DNA from: Gnetum montanum
Lineage: Eukaryota; Streptophyta; Gnetopsida; Gnetales; Gnetaceae
Assembly (NCBI GenBank): GCA_015680685.1
Contig: MNCI01012737.1
Location: 1 to 64,000, forward strand
Direction: 5' to 3'
Length of the DNA: 64,000 nt
Shown one piece after another: positions 58,701 through 64,000 of the stretch. A program made the position numbers and the translations under genes. Each line of letters begins with the position of its first letter. The first letter of the stretch is position 1. A model generated the notes under the pieces. The model was given only the letters and a program-made list of their open reading frames with translations, did not search any database and had not been told where the DNA came from.

Positions 58701-59384
58701 ATACTAGGTATTGGAATTTATTGAATCGCCAAGTAACTATGATTCGGGAGCTAGCCGAACGGAAGGCGCAAATTGATTTGCTGAATCTCAAATGTCAGGA
58801 TTGGAAAGCTTTTGCGTCTAAGGTATGGAAATGGGTTCAACATGAAAAGATGCATAAGTATCATTATAAAAAATCATTGAAGGAACAATTGATAGAAAAG
58901 CATCAGCTGGAGATTTTTGTAGATGGTTTAGGCTTACGATCTTCATTTGATGCGTTTTCTAATAACACTGTAGTAGAGATGGAGTCTCCCAAGATGGTTA
59001 TCACTACAGCTTCTAGGGAGGTTTTTGTGGATGAGTTCCCTCTTAAATGTTCCACTTGGTACGTGGTGGACAAAGGGAAGGCCTTAGCCGACTTTGATCT
59101 GGGTCTTGATGGAACCGACTGGGCAAGTGTCCCTGAAGAGGAAATCCTTCGTCGGCTGGAGTTTGGTCTACGAGGGTCTTCTTCGGTAAGTCATTTAGAC
59201 TCATCAATTTTGTTTATTATTTTCTAGCAGAAAATGTCATCTTTCTTTGTTAATTATTTTCTTTTTTTTGTTTCTTTTACAGAGTCACGACGATGATGGT
59301 GGCCAAGAAGGTGGCCCCAGTGGAGTGGGGCAAGATGGTGCGGAGGAGCTTGAAGATCAAGCTCTTCCTAGATTTGATGCCTAG
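55711..59384 (+). pseudogene. C antisense ORF (aORF): seven-exon gene on the opposite strand
   Basis: Exons: 1, 55711-56122; 2, 56195-56465; 3, 56551-57601; 4, 57750-58019; 5, 58107-58310 (or from 58111); 6, 58401-59185; 7, 59283-59384, stop TAG. Introns are 70-150 bp with GTAAGG, GTAAGT, GTAAGT, GTATGT, GTACAT and GTAAGT donors and AG acceptors. Content: exon 1 VVELVGVLTWFG and KFLAFILD; exon 3 TLAMKFWEISDAQQWL and FNFAFFTGYLHRLAKFLV; exon 4 acidic (EEEEVPMNLDEEDEV); exon 6 a coiled-coil-like stretch (KETARLTTERDDF) and GTDWASVPEEEILRRLE; exon 7 Gly/Asp-rich. It sits between the protease and RT ORFs, facing away from both. Defects: a frame change near 55.89 kb, one near 57.0 kb, and TAG stops near 56.09 and 58.49 kb, the first where B1 has CAG. 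No known domain recognised. B1 and B2 have the same gene. First exon and start codon unknown. Confidence 0.72.
55844..55891 (+). repeat. Exact 24-bp tandem duplication in aORF exon 1
   Basis: 55844-55867 and 55868-55891 are identical and add KFLAFILD a second time in frame. B1 and B2 have a single copy, so the duplication is specific to C and recent. Confidence 0.95.
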
Positions 59385-59814
59385 TTTCGATTTGATGTTT
59401 TTTTTGTTAAAATGATTATGTATATGATCTATGTATCATGTGGGAAACGTTGTACTAAGTTGTAATTTGACTTTGATACATTTATACAATTTTTTGGTTG
59501 AGTTTTCTGTTATTCATTTTTTTTGTTTGAATTTTGCGTTTGTTTGAACACTGATAAGCGTAGATTTGAAGTGAAAATATTTTTTTCTTTTGGCTATTTA
59601 AATGTAAACATGATGCAATAGTGTAAAATTTTTTTGTTGATTTTGTTGTTTAAGTGTAATGCACAAAGTAGGAATGCAAGTAGGAATGTAATTGTAATTG
59701 AGGCATAATCGTGTAAAAGGGGAATGTGAAGGAAAACTGTAACTGATAACGCAACAATGTAGGCGCAAATTCGAACGGTGAACTTGAATTGAGAGAATAA
59801 AAATATAAAAAATG
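59385..59814. other. Noncoding stretch downstream of the C aORF
   Basis: T-rich, then AT-rich. It would be the aORF 3' untranslated region. No AATAAA close to the stop codon on the plus strand; GAATAAAAATATAAAA at about 59794 is a candidate polyadenylation region. No gene seen. Confidence 0.5.
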
Positions 59815-60070
59815 CTCTAGTTTAAGGCCATTTTGGGCCATGTGCACATGTGTGTCAGTTTAAAGTCATGATGGAATGTAGTCTTGATGTTCTAGTTTAG
59901 GGCCATTTCGGGCCCCATGCACTAGTTTAAGGCCATTTTGGGCCATATGTAAATAAGAGAAGTTTCGAGTGATATTTGGTGGATTTCTTAGTAAACCGGC
60001 CATTTCTGGCCGTGGCTAGTTTTATGTCGTTGCGGACATGTGATAGTTTAATGTCATTTTCGACGATGAA
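59815..60070. repeat. Hairpin spacer array of C, between aORF and protease
   Basis: Six or seven units. Each has AGTTTA(A/T) followed by a paired stem: GGCC-ATTTTG-GGCC (59831 and 59930), GGCC-ATTTCG-GGCC, GGCC-ATTTCT-GGCC, TGTC-GTTGC-GGACA and GTC-ATTTTC-GAC. Stem pairs differ between units but remain complementary. Confidence 0.85.
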
Positions 60071-60076
60071 TGTAGC

Positions 60077-60960
60077 TTAATGGTTCAGTAATTTTTTGAG
60101 TTTTCTTAATTTAACGTTTGGAGTGGCATTAATAGATATGATTCTGTACTCAGTGTCCCCTTCGCTAATCACATTGAATGGTAATTCAGCCCAAGGGACA
60201 TATGATGGAATAGGTTCTATGTTGACGTCTTCTAGTGTTCCCGTATGTTCAGTAGTTTCGATGTTTGTTGTAGTTTCTAGGTTAGGCGGTATATGTATAG
60301 TTTCAGGTTCAGGTGTTTCTGTGCTAGGTGAAGTTTCTTTTGCGTCTGATGGATCTTTGTCTACTGGTTGCATGCAACTTTCTTTTTCCTTTGTTTCATC
60401 CTGTTTAGGTTCTTCAAACTTAAACTCCGAGCCTTGATTTGTATCCATATGTGACAAGATGGTAGGTGTAGTAGCCTCCCCGTGTATAACGATTTCACTG
60501 CCTTCATAAGGCAGGTGAATCTCTTGGTGTATGGGGGAAGAGACTGCTATCAGTTGGGCCAGCCAGGGTCTTCCTAATATTAAGTTGAACCCTGGCATTT
60601 TGTCGATGACAAAAAAGTTAGCAAATGTGGGGAACTGATCCCCTACTATAAAGTCCAAAGTTATGGTGCCTTTACTACTACGCATGATCCACTAAACAAT
60701 TTTAAACATGTGGTGGAGGTTGGTCTAATTAGTTCTGTGAGCCCTAATTGTTTGATGACGAGATAGGGTACTATGTCTATAGTGACTCCATCATCTACAT
60801 GCACTCGATGTATTTTGAATTGATTTACTTGTATCATCATGAACATAGGTGCAATTGTTACTTCTCTTGTTTTCTCATCAATTTTGATGTTGTTAGTGTG
60901 GAAGCCTAGTGATTTAGAAGTCGATCCTTGAGGCGAATACATTACTGCATGAATTTAAAG
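60077..60960 (-). pseudogene. C protease ORF (retropepsin)
   Basis: The open piece 60942-60661 contains VHVDDGVTIDIVPYLVIKQLGL, the active-site region with D-D-G instead of the usual D-S/T-G. After a frame change 60685-60077 is open (202 codons) with TITLDFIVGDQFPTFANFFV, GFNLILGRPWLAQL and PIHQEIHLPYEGSEIVIHGE, then an acidic Glu/Thr/Pro-rich tail ending LRKLKKLLNH-stop at 60077. All three family copies read VDD at this place, so the substitution is ancestral, not a C-specific defect. This ORF ends before the hairpin spacer; pol restarts at 54409. It processes the polyprotein in the particle. Confidence 0.85.
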
Positions 60961-61906
60961 TTCATTCAAGGGTAAGTCTTCATTTACTGGGATTGATGTC
61001 AACATATGTACTAGGGCTTCGCAATGAGTTTGAGAAGTTAACATCTAGTCGTATAGTCTTAATGAAGTGTTTTTCTATTTAAGTTCCTGCATGACCTGTG
61101 TTAGGGCTGTTGCTACATCTTTACTGTTAGGTGTATGCTTCTTAGTGGTTACCTAGTCCATCAGGCCCAACAGTTTTATCTTATGTGTAGCTAGTTTGAC
61201 ATTTTCTTCCGTAGCCGTTGATCTGGATATATCATGTATTCCTGATGATTCTCCCTTATAGCTCATGTTTGGTTCGTTATTAGGTGATGTCATGGGTAGT
61301 GCACTTAATGGATTAGGCTTGGGTAATCCTAAGGCAAGCTCTTGATGTTCTTTCTCCAAGTGTTCCCGTGTGAGCCTATCTGCCAGGCATTCCCGCATGT
61401 GGCGTGGGGGATTATTTGGTTTCTAAACATCAGGTTGCTTTGGAACCCATATGACGTATGGAGTAGGACGGGGTTGCAATTGGACAATTGAAGGTGGTTG
61501 AGTGTCAGGCTACCTAGGCATCCTAACAACATACGAGGTCGGTCTATTCTGTGTTTGTGGAGTGGAAGGTTAGTGGTTATTAGGATGTTTGGCTATCCTA
61601 ACAACATATGGAGTTCGTCTAGTTGGGGGCTATGCCTCCATAGTTGCAACCGCAGGTGGCACCTAGACTACATAGGGAATGGGCCGGGTAAGAGGTTGCG
61701 TGTTTGAGGTTGTAGCGGTAGGAGGTAGATGCACTACGTATGGTTTGTCTTGTGGTGGTGCGGTAGAGGTTGCCACTGCAGGGGGTATCCGGATGACATA
61801 GGTTCTTTGCGGTGTAGGTGGGTTATATTGAGGATGTACTGACCTAAATCGTCGGTGTGAGGCTGGAACGGAAACAGACACCGAAAGATTGTTGGGCAGC
61901 CACAGT
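60961..61906 (-). pseudogene. C gag, C-terminal remnant with proline-rich repeats
   Basis: Reading leftward from the LTR-like region: LWLPNNLSVSVPASHRRF, then five or six repeats of P-x-Y-V-[VI]-x-[ILMV]-P spaced 20-25 residues (TYVIRIPP, PYVVHLPP, PYVVWVPP, PYVVRIA, SYVVRMPR, PYVIWVPK) between 61840 and 61430. Then comes RLTREHLEKEHQELALGLPKPN, and finally HMLTSIPVNEDLPLNEL, which joins the protease as in B1. The gag core and zinc-knuckle seen in B1 are absent: only 0.95 kb separates protease from the LTR-like region, against 2.7 kb in B1. So the N-terminal two thirds of gag, and the primer-binding site, appear deleted. Confidence 0.65.
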
Positions 61907-61911
61907 TGACC

Positions 61912-61990
61912 CTGCCTTTGCTTGAGGGAAAGCTAGAAAATGGAACGAAGGCAGAGTGCCTTGGATGGTTTGCACGCAAATCAACCAAGG
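61912..61990. repeat. Paired hairpins at the C 5' LTR end
   Basis: Hairpin 1 joins CTGCCTT (61912-61918) to AAGGCAG (61948-61954). Hairpin 2 joins CCTTGG (61959-61964) to CCAAGG (61985-61990) with an inner TTT-GCACGC-AAA tip (61969-61980). Relative to 47864-47939 the stem bases differ on both sides in step. Confidence 0.7.
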
Positions 61991-62302
61991 ACTTCCCNTT
62001 GTAAACAAAGCATAAACCGAAGTAAATAATGTAAATAGGAGGCAATGAACTTTATTGTATTGTTTAATAAAAATGTATGCACCGATCGAAGTGTAGCTGC
62101 ACGTGTGGATGGCAAGTCAAGCACTAAGTCCCGGGATGATGTCTGAAGTGACGATGCGATAATGTGATGTGATGAATGTGAGAAATACTTGGATGCCAAT
62201 AGTCAGATATGCTGAGCGCCCAAGGATTTCCAGTTCTGTAATTTCTCAGAATTGCCAATGTCTCTAATTTTTGCCTCCTCTGATTTATGTGAATTGACAG
62301 GG

Positions 62303-62310
62303 TATTTATA
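62303..62310 (-). promoter_or_regulatory. C LTR TATA box
   Basis: The minus strand reads CCCTATAAATACCC, a canonical plant TATA box. About 390 bp of leader sequence would separate it from the LTR end. No equivalent is visible in the other C LTR-like region, where this part is unrelated. Confidence 0.7.
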
Positions 62311-62769
62311 GGGTTGGGCCGTGCTACAGCACAGAATTTTTAGAATGGAATCAACGACTGAGAGATGAGAGGAAAGTGGATTTGGTAGCATGTGTCCAAT
62401 GGACAATTATGCTTGGCTTGGGTGCATGCTAGCGAGAGTTGGATGTGTGTCGAACAATTGTGCACGAGTTGGATGTGTGTCGGCAAGCTACGCTCTTGAC
62501 TAGGTACATTGCATTTTACAATTTATGGATTATTCAAGGCCATGAAAGTACATTTAATTTAAACATGAGGGCCTAACGTGCCCACATATGTCGATTTACA
62601 ATGAAATGTACAACAAGAGAAATTTGACACCCGTTTGCATAAAACTTCTGTGTTCCTGAGTCTTTCTAAAATTTTCTAGAATGTTCTGAAAGTTGCTGAT
62701 GTTGGTAATTCTCTGCCATTTTTTGAAATATTTCTAGAATTTTCTGGAAGTTGATGAAAGTTGCTAATG

Positions 62770-63285
62770 CTAGTAATTCTCTGCCATTTTCTGAGATATT
62801 TCTGGAATTTTCTGAAACTTTGATGAATAGTGTTCGCGCGATGAATAGTGTTTTACACTGATGAATAGTGTTTTACATAGTGAATAGTGTTTTACGCTGA
62901 TGAATAGTGATTGACGCAGTGAATAGTATTTTACACTGATGAATAGTGATTACGCATCTTATGCTTTGCAGTGTAAGAAAACGTAACCATAGCATAATCA
63001 ATTGAATACACCTCTTTTAAGGCTCAAATCTTGATTTTCTAGAAGTTGCTGATGCTGGGGATCTTCTACCATTTTCTGAAACTTTTTTGGAATTTTCTGA
63101 AACTTCGATGAATAGTGTTCGTGTAATGAATAGTGTTTTACGCAGTGAATAGTGTTTGATGCAGTGAATAGTGTTTTACGCTGATGAATAGTGATTACAC
63201 ATCTTACGATCTGCAGCATAAGAAAATGTAACTGCAGTGTAATCAACCGAAAACACCTCTTTTAAGGCCCGAATTTTGATTTTCT
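62770..63285. repeat. 245-bp tandem duplication with GATGAATAGTG short repeats
   Basis: GATTACGCATCTTA at 62948 recurs as GATTACACATCTTA at 63193 (period 245), and flanking text agrees (GAAAACGTAAC..., ACACCTCTTTTAAGG). Inside each copy is a run of a roughly 20-bp unit, GATGAATAGTGTTTTACGCT: seven copies at 62821-62947 and five at about 63107-63192. A TTTCTGGAATTTTCTGAAA segment recurs near 62665, 62745, 62800 and 63085. Confidence 0.85.
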
Positions 63286-64000
63286 GAAGGCTGGGAACTG
63301 CTGGGGACCTTGGCGAAGGTCATGGAGGGTCCTTGTGCTTGATTTTGGCCTGTTTTGACTTAGTTTCAGGGCCCCAAACATTTGTGACGCTAATCCTTAC
63401 GCTGTGCAATGTAAACACAATGTGAGCACATTGTACTTAGCTAAAATTGCACTTTTTGACTTTAAAATGGATGATTCTTGATACCGAGACTTGCCGTCGT
63501 GATTTGTGGGCACCAAGGAGACCTTGCTTGCTCCATGGTGGGTTTCTTGAAGCCATTTCAGAGACTTTGAAGTTGTTTGGAAGTGTTGCCAAAAATTTTG
63601 TGGTGTTTCATTGGTCCCTCTTTGTTGACGCTTGGAGGAATCCACCCGAGAGGCGTCGACAAAGAAGTGCAAAACACCATGAACAACAAAACATCAAACA
63701 TTAACCATTAGCCCTTGGCCGGATATTATCGCACCATTTTCAAAAGTACATGGGATTGAGGGAATGTGGTTCAAGATGCAAGGGAATTGGTTATAACCAG
63801 GGAGGCTAGGAGGTTAAGGGTTGTTGGGATTTGTGGGAGAGGAATGCTCTTTTGTGCACAAGTCATGTCATTGGTCCTTGTCAACAACCAGGTTTTCATT
63901 AGACTCGAAACCAAGACATAGGTGGTGTGTTCTTTGGAGAAACGGGACTCTTATAGAGTATTTGTGGGGCCTGTTGTAAATAGCCAAAGCTACGCAATGA

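Larger units (their letters stand above)
47859..64000 (-). mobile_element. Element C: Tat-like Ty3/gypsy element with antisense aORF
   Basis: Minus-strand order from the right is LTR-like region (61907 to beyond 64000), gag C-terminus (61.9-60.96 kb), protease (60.94-60.08 kb), antisense aORF (55.71-59.38 kb), RT (54.41-53.37 kb), RNase H and a second RNase H (53.1-52.3 kb), integrase (51.96-50.78 kb) and an LTR-like region (from 47859). RT motifs DMPGLDP and SFMNGFSGYNQI, and an extra archaeal-type RNase H, place it in the Tat lineage. The two LTR-like regions match well at both aligned ends (47.86-47.95 vs 61.91-62.0 kb; 49.29-49.78 vs 63.59-64.0 kb) but poorly between, so their pairing is likely, not certain. 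C has more CpG and fewer stops than B. Confidence 0.75.
61907..64000 (-). repeat. C 5' LTR-like region, cut by the window edge
   Basis: Matches the 47.86-49.8 kb region in order and orientation. It contains the paired hairpins (61912-61990), a minus-strand TATA box (62303-62310), a stretch of GATGAATAGTG repeats (62821-63190) within a 245-bp duplication, and the well-matched GTGGTGTTTCATTGG part (63599 onward). No clear primer-binding site lies at its left end. One undetermined base at 61998. Confidence 0.65.

Noticed and set aside
55711-59384. Ordinary host gene that happened to be trapped inside element C
   Set aside because: The same gene is in the same place relative to protease in B1 and B2, so it travels with the element family. 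An original host source remains possible.
60096-60437. Plus-strand open frame of 113 codons
   Set aside because: It is the reverse strand of the protease ORF tail and only reflects its composition.
61882-61906. Primer-binding site for element C (minus strand TGGCTGCCCAACAATC)
   Set aside because: It starts with TGG, but it also reads in frame with the gag remnant and does not match the site type of A1 and D. Not strong enough to call.

Overview
The window is repeat-dense nuclear DNA from a seed plant with a large, transposon-filled genome. The old, heavily decayed and nested LTR retrotransposons suggest a gymnosperm-like genome, but nothing in the sequence fixes the species. I found no host gene, tRNA, rRNA or prokaryotic feature. 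Almost everything belongs to two groups of Ty3/gypsy LTR retrotransposons plus the edge of a third element. Most reading frames are broken, often by TAG or TAA where a paralogue has CAG or CAA, as expected from long-term cytosine methylation and deamination.

Layout. (1) Element F: 1 to about 1021 is a CpG-rich LTR fragment, minus strand, full of long palindromes. (2) Element B1: about 1022 to 18.85 kb, Tat-like, minus strand, carrying gag and protease plus a plus-strand multi-exon reading frame (here called aORF). It is split by element A1 (3980-12617), an Athila-like element lacking pol but carrying an extra 3' ORF (ORFX). (3) A long LTR-like block, 18.85-24.6 kb, holding a decayed array of about 13 units of about 185 bp. 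(4) Element B2: 24.6-43.9 kb, organised like B1 and split inside aORF exon 6 by element D (28765-38888), a complete-length plus-strand Athila-like element with gag, PR, RT, RNase H and IN. (5) Element E: from 43916, an Athila-like relative of A1 with its 3' LTR and ORFX, cut by element C. (6) Element C: about 47.86 kb to beyond the window end, Tat-like, minus strand. Its coding order is gag C-terminus, PR, antisense aORF, RT, two RNase H domains, IN, between two long LTR-like regions.

Main discovery candidate: three paralogous elements (B1, B2, C) each carry the same antisense, intron-containing gene. It lies between the protease ORF and the RT ORF (C), or between the protease and the LTR (B). 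Seven recognisable exons, their order, most of the splice sites and the final stop region are shared by all three copies. An antisense intron cannot be spliced from the element's own genomic RNA, so a spliced gene can survive retrotransposition in this orientation. The modules around it are separated by arrays of short hairpins, each after an AGTTTA-like motif, in which stem sequences differ while pairing is often kept.

How the parts fit. C keeps pol but has lost most of gag; B2 keeps gag and PR but shows no RT or IN; A1 keeps gag and ORFX but has no pol. The families may therefore have depended on one another in trans (inference). Nesting gives a relative order: B is oldest, A1, D and E inserted into B, and C inserted into E. 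LTR pairs, flanking 5-bp duplications, primer-binding sites and polypurine tracts could be read directly for A1 and D.
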